The position numbers and the translations under genes are program-made. The notes under the pieces were generated by a model. That model was not told where the DNA came from and made no database searches. It saw nothing but the letters and a program-made list of their open reading frames with translations. Shown piece after piece: positions 18,043-26,978 of a stretch of DNA of 64,000 nt. The DNA lies in contig CAZZCS010000002.1 of assembly GCA_964652645.1 (NCBI GenBank), positions 1 through 64,000 on the forward strand, given 5' to 3'. Every line of letters starts with the position of its first letter. The stretch's first letter is position 1. Source of the stretch: CAZZCS01 sp964652645. GTDB taxonomy: Bacteria; Cloacimonadota; Cloacimonadia; Cloacimonadales; Cloacimonadaceae.

Positions 18043-18690
18043 CTAGAAGAAGGGAATCTCGCCTTTTACTATCAAAGTAGCCTCGGTGGCCTGGATTACT
18101 TCTTCCACTGTGCTACCTTCCGCAATTTCCTTGAGGATGAGGCCATCCGGGCTCACTTCCATCACCGCCAGATCTGTCACAATCAGGCTTACTTTGCCTT
18201 TGGCCGTAAGGGGTAGAGTGCACTGCTTGAGGATCTTGGAATTGCCATATTTATCGCAATGCTCCATGGCGACGATCACTTTTTTGGCTCCTGTTACAAG
18301 ATCCATAGCTCCTCCCATACCGGGAACGAGCTTGCCGGGGATCATCCAGTTTGCCAGATTACCCATCTCATCGACCTGGAGAGCACCGAGAATGGTGATG
18401 TCGATATGTCCACCGCGGATGATGGCAAAGCTGAGGGCAGAATCGAAGTATGACGCACCCGGAAGAGCAGTCACAAAGCCGCCTCCGGCATTGATCATGT
18501 CCTTGTCTTCTTTACCGCTTTCCGGCATCGGACCCACTCCCAGCATGCCGTTTTCAGATTGGAAGATTGCGTGCACGCCTTCTGGGATATGGTTTGCCGC
18601 TTCGGTAGGAAGACCGATACCGAGGTTTACGTAGTCGCCGTCCTTGAGTTCCTGGGCTATTCTGCGTCCGATCATCGCTCTTTTATCCAT
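18043..18690 (-). CDS. atoA: Acetoacetate/butyrate CoA-transferase, beta subunit
   Basis: This 215-residue subunit carries the catalytic glutamate of family I CoA-transferases, Glu46 in QSENGMLGVGP, which forms the enzyme-CoA thioester. The GGHIDITILGALQVDEMGNLANW and KLVPGMGGAMDL segments are typical of 3-oxoacid CoA-transferase subunit B. The start overlaps the alpha-subunit gene by 8 bp. In an amino-acid fermenter the likely reactions are transfer of CoA from butyryl-CoA or acetoacetyl-CoA to acetate or acetoacetate, as used at the end of lysine fermentation. The exact substrate cannot be read from sequence. Confidence 0.9.
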   Translation of the reverse strand: MDKRAMIGRRIAQELKDGDYVNLGIGLPTEAANHIPEGVHAIFQSENGMLGVGPMPESGKEDKDMINAGGGFVTALPGASYFDSALSFAIIRGGHIDITILGALQVDEMGNLANWMIPGKLVPGMGGAMDLVTGAKKVIVAMEHCDKYGNSKILKQCTLPLTAKGKVSLIVTDLAVMEVSPDGLILKEIAEGSTVEEVIQATEATLIVKGEIPFF

Positions 18691-19348
18691 TTTGTGCCTC
18701 CTTACTTAGAACCAGGTAATCGACAAAAACGCCGGGAGTGACTACCTGCTCGGGATCGAGCTCTCCTATTTCCAGGATCTCATCCACTTCCACGATGGTG
18801 GTCTTACCGGCCATGGCCATGATGGGATTGCTGTTTTGGGCAGTCTTACGATAGATCAGATTGCCGGCTTTATCGGCTTTCCAGGCTCTCACCAGAGCAT
18901 AATCGCTTTCGATGGCGGTTTCCAGAAGATAGCTCTTATCGTTGATCTCTATTATTTGCTTGTTTTCTTCTACCACGGTTCCGATTCCGGTGGGGGTCAG
19001 AACTCCACCCAAGCCTGCTCCAAAGGCGCGGACACGTTCCATCAGGGTTCCCTGGGGTACGAGTTCGATCTGGATTTCGCCTGCATTCATCTGTTTTTGG
19101 ATTTCTTTATTTGTTCCCAAATGTGAGACTTGAGCACTCTTGACCTGGTGACTTACCACCAGCTTCCCTATGCCTCGGGTTTCCCAATCTGAGGCGATAA
19201 CCACGATATGGAGGTCTTTCGTTCCCTGGGATACGAGCTCATCAATCAGAGTTTCAGGAGCTCCGACTGCCAGAAAACCTCCGATGAGCAGCCTGTCATT
19301 TGGCTTAATCAGCTTTACAGCTTCGCTTGCGCTGAGTATTTGTTTCAT
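18683..19348 (-). CDS. atoD: Acetoacetate/butyrate CoA-transferase, alpha subunit
   Basis: This 221-residue partner of the beta subunit has the N-terminal CoA-binding signature LLIGGFLAVGAPETLIDEL and the conserved VPQGTLMERVRAFGAGLGGVLTPTGIGT stretch. Both subunits are separate genes with an 8-bp overlap, as in AtoDA and ScoAB. Its ATG lies 4 bp after the pepA stop and its ribosome binding site (AAGGAG) is inside the last pepA codons, so it is expressed with the aminopeptidase. Confidence 0.91.
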   Translation of the reverse strand: MKQILSASEAVKLIKPNDRLLIGGFLAVGAPETLIDELVSQGTKDLHIVVIASDWETRGIGKLVVSHQVKSAQVSHLGTNKEIQKQMNAGEIQIELVPQGTLMERVRAFGAGLGGVLTPTGIGTVVEENKQIIEINDKSYLLETAIESDYALVRAWKADKAGNLIYRKTAQNSNPIMAMAGKTTIVEVDEILEIGELDPEQVVTPGVFVDYLVLSKEAQNG

Positions 19349-19352
19349 CTAT

Positions 19353-20837
19353 TTACTCCTTTTCCATCAATTTGAGTAGGGTAGTCAGGAGTCTCACGCC
19401 CACGCCTGTCCCGCCGTAGGCATAGATGCCAGTCTCGCGGTCTTTGAGGGCTCCACCTGCGATGTCTATGTGAATCCAGGGCTTGTTATCCACAAATTCA
19501 CGGATAAACAATCCAGCGGTGATGGCTCCGGCAAGGGGCCCGCCCACGTTTTTCAGATCGGCAATCTCGGACTTGATGAGTTCCTTATACTCCTCATGAG
19601 CAGGAAGCTGCCAGACGTTTTCTCCGCTAAATTCAGAGGCAGTTTTTAGTTGCTCAAACCAGGCCTGGTCGTTTGTCAGAACAGCGGAATAGGCCGTGCC
19701 AAGTGCTGCTACCGCTGCCCCTGTGAGGGTGGCAATATCCAACACTTTGGTGATGTGCTCGCGCTCAATTGCATAGTGGATGGCATCGACCAGAGTCAGC
19801 CGTCCCTCGGCATCGGTATTGATCACTTCGATGGTTTTGCCGCTCATGCTGCGCAGAATATCACCAGCTCTGTAGGCTTCACCGGAGATCATATTTTCAC
19901 AGGCAGCGATTACACCTACCACGTTGATCTTGAGTTTCAGGGTGGCAATAGCGGCAAAAGTGCCAATCACAGAGGCAGCGCCGCCCATATCGTTTTTCAT
20001 GTTTACCATGCCCTGGGGTGTTTTTATGCAATATCCACCCGAATCGTATGTGAGGCCCTTTCCGATGAGGCCTACCAGCTCTCCCTTGCTTTCAGGATTG
20101 CCGTTGTAGCGCATTACGATGAGGCGTGGGTCGTGTTTCGAGCCGCGTCCTACTGCCAGAAAGGCGTCCATTTTGATCCTTCTGAGCTTATCCACAGCCA
20201 GGATATCGATTCCAAAGCCGTAGTCCAGGGCTGTTTTCTTGGCAAAATCGGCCAGGGTTTCTGGGGTAAGCACGTTTGCTGGCTCGTTCACGAGGTTTCG
20301 GGCAATGATGGTGGCCTCAGCATAAATCCTGCCTTCCAGGATGCCACGATTGATGTGACGGGTATTCTTCGTATCCAAAATCAGATGCAGTGCATCCAGA
20401 TGATGGAGCTTGGAGTCGCTTTGGTACTTGGTAAACTTGTACATGGAGAGCAAGCTACCTTCAGCCAAAATGTGTCCGAATGCAACATCCGAAATGGGAT
20501 TTGCAAAGCCCATGAAAAGATATAAAGTCTTGGATTTGAGACCATTTGCCGTACGGGTAATGCTGGCAATCAGATTGCGCAATTTGTCTGTACTGATTGC
20601 TTCCAGATCTCCGGCTCCGCAGAGAATAATCTTTGATCGGACGTGGCCATTTACGTAGTGCAAGCTGGCAATATTCTTGTACTTAAATGTAAAAGCCTCT
20701 GCTTTGATGAATTCCTGGATCGAAGCCTTGATCTCTTCTGGTATATACTCTACCTGCTCTATGGTAGCGGTTTCGGATTGAAGGACTACAATCGTCTCCA
20801 TTACCTCTGGCAATTTTCGAATCACATCGATTTTCAT
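19353..20837 (-). CDS. pepA: Leucyl aminopeptidase (M17 family)
   Basis: This 494-residue cytosolic aminopeptidase has an N-terminal macro-like domain and a C-terminal two-metal catalytic domain. GKGLTYDSGGYCIK, MKNDMGGAASVIG and the family signature NTDAEGRLTL supply the metal ligands and the catalytic Lys and Arg. It removes N-terminal residues from peptides and would feed amino acids to fermentation. AGGAG precedes the ATG. It sits 26 bp after the peptidase/barrel fusion gene and 4 bp before atoD. Confidence 0.94.
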   Translation of the reverse strand: MKIDVIRKLPEVMETIVVLQSETATIEQVEYIPEEIKASIQEFIKAEAFTFKYKNIASLHYVNGHVRSKIILCGAGDLEAISTDKLRNLIASITRTANGLKSKTLYLFMGFANPISDVAFGHILAEGSLLSMYKFTKYQSDSKLHHLDALHLILDTKNTRHINRGILEGRIYAEATIIARNLVNEPANVLTPETLADFAKKTALDYGFGIDILAVDKLRRIKMDAFLAVGRGSKHDPRLIVMRYNGNPESKGELVGLIGKGLTYDSGGYCIKTPQGMVNMKNDMGGAASVIGTFAAIATLKLKINVVGVIAACENMISGEAYRAGDILRSMSGKTIEVINTDAEGRLTLVDAIHYAIEREHITKVLDIATLTGAAVAALGTAYSAVLTNDQAWFEQLKTASEFSGENVWQLPAHEEYKELIKSEIADLKNVGGPLAGAITAGLFIREFVDNKPWIHIDIAGGALKDRETGIYAYGGTGVGVRLLTTLLKLMEKE

Positions 20838-20863
20838 TCTAACTCCTCTTATATCAATTTTCT

Positions 20864-23800
20864 TTAAAAATCCTCTGTCAAGCTGATGTAGTATGCTGGC
20901 TTGGAGACTACGCTGAGATCCGTCTGCCAGGCAACATCAAAACGTAGCACTATAAAACCCAGGTTTATCCTGGGGCCAAAACCATAGCCCATATGAATGT
21001 CCTCAAATCTACCATCTCTGATCCCGCGGAAGGTCTTGTTGTCATCCCACACTGCGCCCACATCGATAAAGGCTGAGCCTCTGACCCCCCCGATCGTGAG
21101 GGGAATGGGGAAGGCCATGGCGATGTAGTCCAGGAAGGGGTAGCGCAATTCCAGGCTTCCCATCACCTTCTTTTCACCGCTCAGTTCGCCATCATAGGCG
21201 CGTACCCCGTGGTATCCACCCAGATTGAATCGTTGGGGGTTGTTGCCAGTACTGAGACCGCCAACCAGCCTGGTAGCAAAGCTATAGCGTCTGCTAAAGA
21301 GGGAATAGGTGCGGTAGTCTATATAGGCAGTGAGAAAGTCTGATTTATCTCCGCTGGTAAAGCTCTTGCGCAGCATATACATACTACGCATTCCGATCAG
21401 GGGCCCGGTCGATCCATACAGGGCAGTGTCGTGTACCAGGGTTATACCCGGGGCTACGACCATTTCTTCATAGGGATTATCGTCCTCTATCCATCTCCCG
21501 GCAGTGTAAAACTGGTTCCATTGCCAGGAATCCAAATAGTATTCCCAGCGGTAGAGACGCATATCCAGATCTGTCCTGAAGAACTTGCTGAAGGGGTATC
21601 TATACAGCAGATACAAGCCCTGTTCCCTCTGTCTCTGGCGATAATAATCGTCCGGCCCGGGCTTGATAAAGCGGTAGATCGTCTCGTCGTAGAGGTTGTA
21701 AACACCTATGCCATAGTCGCTTCTCTGTTTCAGATAGAGATAACGCAAGAAGAAATTACTGTCTTCAATATCTCCGTTTGTGCTCAGATCCAGGCCAATG
21801 GCATGATTGCCCATCAGGTCGCTAAAACCGAGCTCTAGCTGGGCAATTGTCCCAAAGGCAGAGGAATAGGCCGCTCCACCCCAGAGAGTATCCAGCGAGA
21901 ACCTGGTACGATAGGGCCTGGGCTCTGGAACAACTCCCACGCTATCAGGTTTATCGTCCCAACTGTAATCCCGGAAGAGCTGCAGGGAATCTTCGGGAGC
22001 GTATTCAAAAGTTCTAAAGAAGGGATGATTGCCATCATTGAAGCGTCTGGGATTCTGTCTCTGAATCTTTCTTGGTTTGCGTCGTCCAAAGTAATCCAGA
22101 CGGCTAATATCTATCCTGGCAAAGAGATCCTCCTGGTAATCCAGGGCTTCTTCAGCCTGATGGGCAGTTTCTTCGAGGCCAGAGAAGGGGTTGTTTCCAA
22201 AATAGATATTGAATGCTCCATCAAAGTAGGCAGAGAGGAGCACGTACTCATTATCGGTAGAAAAATCAACAGCGTTGATCCCGGAGAGCACGTTTGTAAC
22301 CCGGCTGCGGGTGCCACTAATGAGATCGATAGTCTCCACATTCGAGATTTTGTCTTGCTCCGAGACAAAGTTCAGACGCTCACCGCTTCCATCCCAGGTG
22401 GGGAAGCTACAGTTGAAATCATCAAAGGTATGCTGGAAGAGGGTTCCAGTATCCAAATCGATACTGAAGATAGCGCTGAACAGATCCGAAAAGAAGCCCT
22501 TGCGAATGTTTTCTTCCCGGCGGACACGCTCAGAGCTGAAGGCAATTTTGCTGCCATCAGGAGAAAACCGGGGCTGGGCATCGTGGTATCTATCGTCTGT
22601 AAGTTTTCTTAGCTCTTGAGTTTCGATATCATAGAGATAGATGTCCGTCTGCATATTGCTCTGAGCAGATAGCGCCATGTACTTGCCGTCGGCCGATACA
22701 TCAATCTCATAGATGGATTCCACTTCCGGTAATACTACCGTGCCAGTGATCTTCGCGGTATCTACATCAAAGAAGTAGATTGTATCATCTCTTGGGGTTT
22801 TGGAGACAAAGGCAATAGTCTTGTTATCCGGAAACCAGGCGAGGCTGGAGCGGAAAAAGTAGAATTCTTCGTGCTTGGAAGTGGTTTCCCCCACGAGGAT
22901 ACGTTTGGCAGGGGACAGTCCATGCAGGCCTGAGAGCCAGATGCTAAATCTGGCACCTCTATTGGAAAAGTACACATACCTTCTGCCGTCGGGAGAGAAT
23001 CTTGGAGCCAGATTGAGATAGGAGCCGTCTACCTTGTTGAAGGTTCGCTGTTCATATTCTTCCTTGGGGATTTTGTGGGTGCTCACCAGGGGGAAATAGC
23101 TTCGTTTCAGGTGGTAACGCCATCTTGATTCCAGGTCGTCAAACTCCATGCCAAAGACTTTTTTGGTGGCCTCGTCCAGAGTTCCCATTGCTTTGATGGC
23201 GTAGAAATAGTCTATTACCTTATCGCGTCCGTAAGTCTCGCCGATATAGGTAAGAAATGATTCGCCCAAACGATAGGCATAGTAGCCATCTGTATAGTTC
23301 AGCTTTCCGAGGTTATCGTTTACCACCATGTCCAGCACAAACATGTTATTGTAATTGTCTTCTCCTCCGATGGCAAAGAACTCTGGCAACCCCTCGGAAA
23401 ACCAGAAGGGAAGGTAGGATTGCTTGAGGTAAGAAAAGGCATTGGGGAGTCCCTTCTCCAGGGCATTGCTATAGGCGTGGACAAGCTCGTGAGTGAGCAC
23501 CTGTTCCAGCTTTGTATAGCTTCCTTCAAAGGGTAGTGCTACTCTGTTTTTGAGACTTTCAGTAAAACCACCCACACCTTCCGAGAGCACGGGGTAGATA
23601 ATATTCGTAGCTTGAAACTCGGCTCTGGAGCCATACACTACCAGAGGTATTCTGGATCCGATGGGAAACTGCAGCCCGTCTTTGAGGTAGTAGTAGGTGT
23701 CTTCAGCCATAAGCGCAACCATGCGGCCAAAATCATCGTTCCCCTTGGGGTAGTGGACATCAAAGTGCATCGTTTCTATCACAGACCAATCGACGGGACG

Positions 23801-23890
23801 GGAATTGACCTTGTTCTGGCCAAAGTAGTAGCCGCTCAGTCCGGAGATTGCCAGGAGAGCAAGGGCTAGCACAAAAAGTTGTCTTTTCAT
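20864..23890 (-). CDS. Outer-membrane fusion: gluzincin peptidase, beta-propeller, Omp85-type barrel
   Basis: This 1008-residue protein has a signal peptide and then three modules. The first (about 30-280) resembles the peptidase MA clan: HELVH at residues 134-138 and a downstream glutamate in WFSEGLPEFF (Glu166) form a gluzincin-type zinc site. The second (about 290-560) repeats PRFSPDGxxxxFSS blades of a TolB-like propeller. The third (about 680-1008) looks like a surface-antigen D15/BamA-type beta-barrel, with NLGGYHGVRAYDGELSGEK and a C-terminal phenylalanine that fits outer-membrane insertion. A role as an outer-membrane-anchored periplasmic or surface protease is inferred. It lies 12 bp after the MlaD-like gene. 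Confidence 0.85.
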   Translation of the reverse strand: MKRQLFVLALALLAISGLSGYYFGQNKVNSRPVDWSVIETMHFDVHYPKGNDDFGRMVALMAEDTYYYLKDGLQFPIGSRIPLVVYGSRAEFQATNIIYPVLSEGVGGFTESLKNRVALPFEGSYTKLEQVLTHELVHAYSNALEKGLPNAFSYLKQSYLPFWFSEGLPEFFAIGGEDNYNNMFVLDMVVNDNLGKLNYTDGYYAYRLGESFLTYIGETYGRDKVIDYFYAIKAMGTLDEATKKVFGMEFDDLESRWRYHLKRSYFPLVSTHKIPKEEYEQRTFNKVDGSYLNLAPRFSPDGRRYVYFSNRGARFSIWLSGLHGLSPAKRILVGETTSKHEEFYFFRSSLAWFPDNKTIAFVSKTPRDDTIYFFDVDTAKITGTVVLPEVESIYEIDVSADGKYMALSAQSNMQTDIYLYDIETQELRKLTDDRYHDAQPRFSPDGSKIAFSSERVRREENIRKGFFSDLFSAIFSIDLDTGTLFQHTFDDFNCSFPTWDGSGERLNFVSEQDKISNVETIDLISGTRSRVTNVLSGINAVDFSTDNEYVLLSAYFDGAFNIYFGNNPFSGLEETAHQAEEALDYQEDLFARIDISRLDYFGRRKPRKIQRQNPRRFNDGNHPFFRTFEYAPEDSLQLFRDYSWDDKPDSVGVVPEPRPYRTRFSLDTLWGGAAYSSAFGTIAQLELGFSDLMGNHAIGLDLSTNGDIEDSNFFLRYLYLKQRSDYGIGVYNLYDETIYRFIKPGPDDYYRQRQREQGLYLLYRYPFSKFFRTDLDMRLYRWEYYLDSWQWNQFYTAGRWIEDDNPYEEMVVAPGITLVHDTALYGSTGPLIGMRSMYMLRKSFTSGDKSDFLTAYIDYRTYSLFSRRYSFATRLVGGLSTGNNPQRFNLGGYHGVRAYDGELSGEKKVMGSLELRYPFLDYIAMAFPIPLTIGGVRGSAFIDVGAVWDDNKTFRGIRDGRFEDIHMGYGFGPRINLGFIVLRFDVAWQTDLSVVSKPAYYISLTEDF

Positions 23891-23902
23891 TTATTCCTTT
23901 TC

Positions 23903-24805
23903 TTAAAACACGCTAAAGTTGAAGTACTTCCGCGGATTTGCCCGGACATCGGAGATCAACGCTTCCAGGCTCTCGACGGAGCCAAGCAGCTTGTCGTACA
24001 ATTCCTGGTCCTGCAGCAGTTTCCCTGCTGTGCCTTCCCCCCGTCCCACTCCTGCCAGGGCAGAATTGAGGTCTCTGGACAGGTATCTCAGGCTGTCTAT
24101 AGTTGTGGCGAGGTTATCCATCAGAGGCGGGGCTTTGGCCAGGGTAGAGCTCAGGTTTTCTTTGTTTCCGGAGGCAAGCTCTTTGATCTCCAGGATGGTG
24201 CTGTCCACCATGTGCAGTGTCTTCTGCATCCGCTGTTCCAGCTGCTGTACAGAGCTGTCCACGCTGTGGATTGTGCCTGTGGCTGTAACTATCATCTGGC
24301 TGGATTTATCCAGGAGGCCATTATCCTCACGAAGTGTTCCCAGGATCACCCGAAATTCATCGATGGCTTCGATCCCTTTGGCAATTGCGGACATCATTCC
24401 TGGCCCGGAGATGCCTCTTTGGATCTGGTCTGGAGAAAGTAGTTTGTCCCCGTTTCCGGGCTCGATTATCAGTTGCTTGCCCCCCATGAGGCTGCTATCT
24501 GTCACGTAGAACCTGCTACCCTCGGCCAGGCTGATATCCCTGCTGATCCGGATTGTGCACAGGATCCCGTCCGGAGAGAGCTGCACGTTCCTGACCCTGC
24601 CCACTTCCATGCCACGGTAGCTGATCTTGTCTCCAATCTCCAGGCCACCCACATCGTCGAAGAGGATCACTAGCTGCTGTTGGTTCTGGTTGTTCAGCCT
24701 GTTTGTAAGCCAGGCATAAGAGACAATGAAGAGCACGATGATGCTCAGGCTAAAGAGACCCACCCGGAAATTGATTTTGCCAAATCCTTTGTAAAATGAT
24801 GTCAT
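23903..24805 (-). CDS. MlaD/MCE-domain lipid transport protein
   Basis: This 300-residue protein has one N-terminal membrane anchor (about 14-33), an MCE domain (about 42-120; VGGLEIGDKISYRGMEVGRVRNV and LMGGKQLIIEPG), a long helical region and the typical C-terminal ANPRKYFNFSVF. MCE proteins form hexameric rings that shuttle phospholipids across the periplasm with an MlaE/F permease and ATPase. Those genes are not adjacent; instead the partner here is an outer-membrane barrel fusion downstream. The gap to the upstream secreted-protein gene is 8 bp. Confidence 0.9.
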   Translation of the reverse strand: MTSFYKGFGKINFRVGLFSLSIIVLFIVSYAWLTNRLNNQNQQQLVILFDDVGGLEIGDKISYRGMEVGRVRNVQLSPDGILCTIRISRDISLAEGSRFYVTDSSLMGGKQLIIEPGNGDKLLSPDQIQRGISGPGMMSAIAKGIEAIDEFRVILGTLREDNGLLDKSSQMIVTATGTIHSVDSSVQQLEQRMQKTLHMVDSTILEIKELASGNKENLSSTLAKAPPLMDNLATTIDSLRYLSRDLNSALAGVGRGEGTAGKLLQDQELYDKLLGSVESLEALISDVRANPRKYFNFSVF

Positions 24806-24813
24806 ATAATACC

Positions 24814-26061
24814 TTAGGTTTTCAGTTCCTTCTTCTGGGCAGCAGGGAAGAGGATGTTGTTGAGGATGAGTCGATACCCGGGAGAGCTTTTATGAAGATC
24901 CAGAATCGTTTCCGGATCTCCTACTCGATGCTGGTAATCTTCGGGATCGTGCCCACCAAAGAAGGTAAAAGTCCCCTTGCCAAGATTGCCATGCAAGTAG
25001 CGAACTTCGTTCTGCCCCGGAACCTCAGCCAGGATAATCACGCTCTTTTTTACTTTATCTTTGAAGAAGGCTGTAGTCTGTCCCAGGAAACCATTGACGA
25101 TATTTGTGTGATTTTGGGTGAGCATGGTAGGCACTGGGTCGTATTTGGCCGAGAAATCAAATAGCTGAAAGTAATCGGCCTCTGCTCCGCGAAGCCTGGA
25201 ATAATCTGAGGCATCAATATCGGAAAACTCATATTCGAAGGGATTGGTCTTGAGGCTGAAGTTTTCAAAGGCAAAGGTGCGTTCAAAATTGAGCTTCTCC
25301 CGGTAATTGGGGTCCACTCCATCTCCATCCAGAGCCGCCTCCACGATGTCCACACCCTTGGCTGCCAGAGCTATATCTATTGTGTCTGTCGCGGCACACA
25401 TGGCAAAGAGGAAGCCGCCATTCTCCACATAATCCCTGATCCTGGCTGCTACGGCATGCTTGAGCTGCCACACCTTGTCAAACCCGAGGCGAGCCGCCAT
25501 TGCTTCATTGGCGCGAACGTCGTTTTGATACCATTGGGCGTGGCGGTAGGAGCCGTAAAACTTGCCATATTGTCCCGTGAAATCTTCATGGTGCAGATGC
25601 AGCCAGTCATAGTCGTTCAGCTTTCCATTGAGCACTTCCTCGTCCCAAAGCGTGTCATAATCGATCTCAGCATAGACCAGAGCCATGCTGACGGCATCGT
25701 CCCATGGCATCATGGTGGGGGGGATGTAGACGGCGATTTTGGGTTCCTTCTCCAACACCACCACTTCCATATTCGCTTCCTGGATTTCACTATAGATTGC
25801 GGCGACTTGTGCTCCCCCGATTCGCTCAAAGCGTACACCCCGGATATTGCAGATATTGGCAATATCGGTAGCATCGGGGAAGAGAAAGGAGCCACCCCGG
25901 TAGTTGAGAAGCCACTTCACAACGTGCTGATCCTTCAGAGCTTGAAAGGCAACCCCATAAGCTTTCAGATGGTTCGTCTGCGTGATGTCCATGGGCACCA
26001 AAATCTCGGCTCCCAATGTCCCAATCAACAACAGTATCAACAAGATAAGTGCTTTTCTCAT
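24814..26061 (-). CDS. Conserved secreted protein of the family often labelled asparagine synthetase B
   Basis: This 415-residue protein has a signal peptide (MRKALILLILLLIGTLGAE) followed by conserved blocks such as DITQTNHLKAYG, VKWLLNYRGGSFL, VYIPPTMMPWDDAV, LHLHHEDFTGQYGKFYGSY and GNLGKGTFTFFGGHDPED. From memory, Bacteroidota and related genomes carry this family under the name asparagine synthetase B, but it has neither an N-terminal catalytic Cys nor an ATP-pyrophosphatase loop. The FAMCAATDTID segment and overall pattern could fit a class I glutamine amidotransferase-like fold. The function is unknown. It heads the run with the MlaD-like gene, 8 bp apart. Confidence 0.7.
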   Translation of the reverse strand: MRKALILLILLLIGTLGAEILVPMDITQTNHLKAYGVAFQALKDQHVVKWLLNYRGGSFLFPDATDIANICNIRGVRFERIGGAQVAAIYSEIQEANMEVVVLEKEPKIAVYIPPTMMPWDDAVSMALVYAEIDYDTLWDEEVLNGKLNDYDWLHLHHEDFTGQYGKFYGSYRHAQWYQNDVRANEAMAARLGFDKVWQLKHAVAARIRDYVENGGFLFAMCAATDTIDIALAAKGVDIVEAALDGDGVDPNYREKLNFERTFAFENFSLKTNPFEYEFSDIDASDYSRLRGAEADYFQLFDFSAKYDPVPTMLTQNHTNIVNGFLGQTTAFFKDKVKKSVIILAEVPGQNEVRYLHGNLGKGTFTFFGGHDPEDYQHRVGDPETILDLHKSSPGYRLILNNILFPAAQKKELKT

Positions 26062-26227
26062 TTATCATTGTCCTTTTCAATCATTTACCTGGCAGAAGCC
26101 AGAGTCCATAGGGCTTCTGTACTACTTTGCAAGTTCTCCACCAAGGCAGTGATTCAGGTGCAAAAATCCCAAATCAGCCCTTTTGGTGTCAAGACAAATC
26201 TCTATTTTAGGTGCTTTTCGCCAAAAC

Positions 26228-26246
26228 ACTGAGCTAAATGCTCAGT
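26228..26246 (-). terminator. Terminator after the lepB-hemW-nucleotidyltransferase operon
   Basis: A 7-bp perfect stem (26228-26234 with 26240-26246) with a 5-nt loop is followed on the minus strand by GTGTTTTGG. It lies about 40 bp past the nucleotidyltransferase stop codon. The remaining gap (26062-26227) shows no gene. Confidence 0.5.
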
Positions 26247-26288
26247 CCGGCCTGCGCGCCAGCTATTACTCCCGGCTCCCCTTTGGTG

Positions 26289-26978
26289 CTAGATCAAGCC
26301 ACAATCCCGCAGTAAATGGCGGGCACGTTCTTTATCCTTAGAGGACATAATCTTTAGCATCTCTCTGGTATGAAGTACTTTAGATAGATTCTTCAAAGAG
26401 CCAGGGCTCAGCCTTAGAGCGCTATATGTATCGGTCTCAATCTCAAACCCAAGCTGCAGGGCAAAACGGATAGCCCTCAGTATGCGCAGCGGGTCTTCAG
26501 CAAAGACCTGCAAAGGGTCTCTGATACAGCGGATCAGCCCTGCCTCGAGATCGCTCAATCCCATCTGGCACAGATCCAGCACTTCGCCAGTGAAGATATC
26601 CATCAACAGGGAGTTGATCGTAAAATCCCGTCTCAGGACGTCTGTCCTCAGATCGGCAAATTCGACTCTGGGATTCCGGTTTCCAGGCTTGTAAGTCTCG
26701 CTGCGGGTCATTACAAACTCCAGGCTTAAGCCTTGATAAGCCAGGCTCGCAGTCCCAAATTTACTGTGAATCACGGGTTTGGGCAGGTTCCACAAAACAC
26801 TGAGATATTTTGCCAACTGGATCCCGCCATCCGGCAGGTTCACACAAATATCAAAATCCAGTGCTGCTCTACCTAAAAGATAATCACGAACCGCACCCCC
26901 AGCCAGATATACCTTGCCAGCATAATCTGTATCCAGCAGGGGCTTGCGTAGTAATTCTCTCAAATCTTGCAAGTTCAT
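26289..26978 (-). CDS. Short CCA-adding / poly(A) polymerase-family nucleotidyltransferase
   Basis: This 229-residue class II nucleotidyltransferase has the head motif LAGGAVRDYLLGR followed by the metal-binding pair in LDFDICV, then RRDFTINSLLMDIFTGEVLDL and the EDPLRILRAIRFALQLGF neck signature. Usual CCA enzymes have about 380-450 residues; here the body and tail RNA-binding domains are missing or very reduced. It could be a minimal CCA or A-adding enzyme, or one half of a split CC-/A-adding pair. It overlaps hemW by 4 bp (ATGA), and the reading frame shows no sign of decay. Confidence 0.85.
   Translation of the reverse strand: MNLQDLRELLRKPLLDTDYAGKVYLAGGAVRDYLLGRAALDFDICVNLPDGGIQLAKYLSVLWNLPKPVIHSKFGTASLAYQGLSLEFVMTRSETYKPGNRNPRVEFADLRTDVLRRDFTINSLLMDIFTGEVLDLCQMGLSDLEAGLIRCIRDPLQVFAEDPLRILRAIRFALQLGFEIETDTYSALRLSPGSLKNLSKVLHTREMLKIMSSKDKERARHLLRDCGLI

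Noticed and set aside
19650..20525. 291-codon open frame antisense to pepA
   Set aside because: It is a shadow of the pepA reading frame, with low-complexity composition and no family match by eye.
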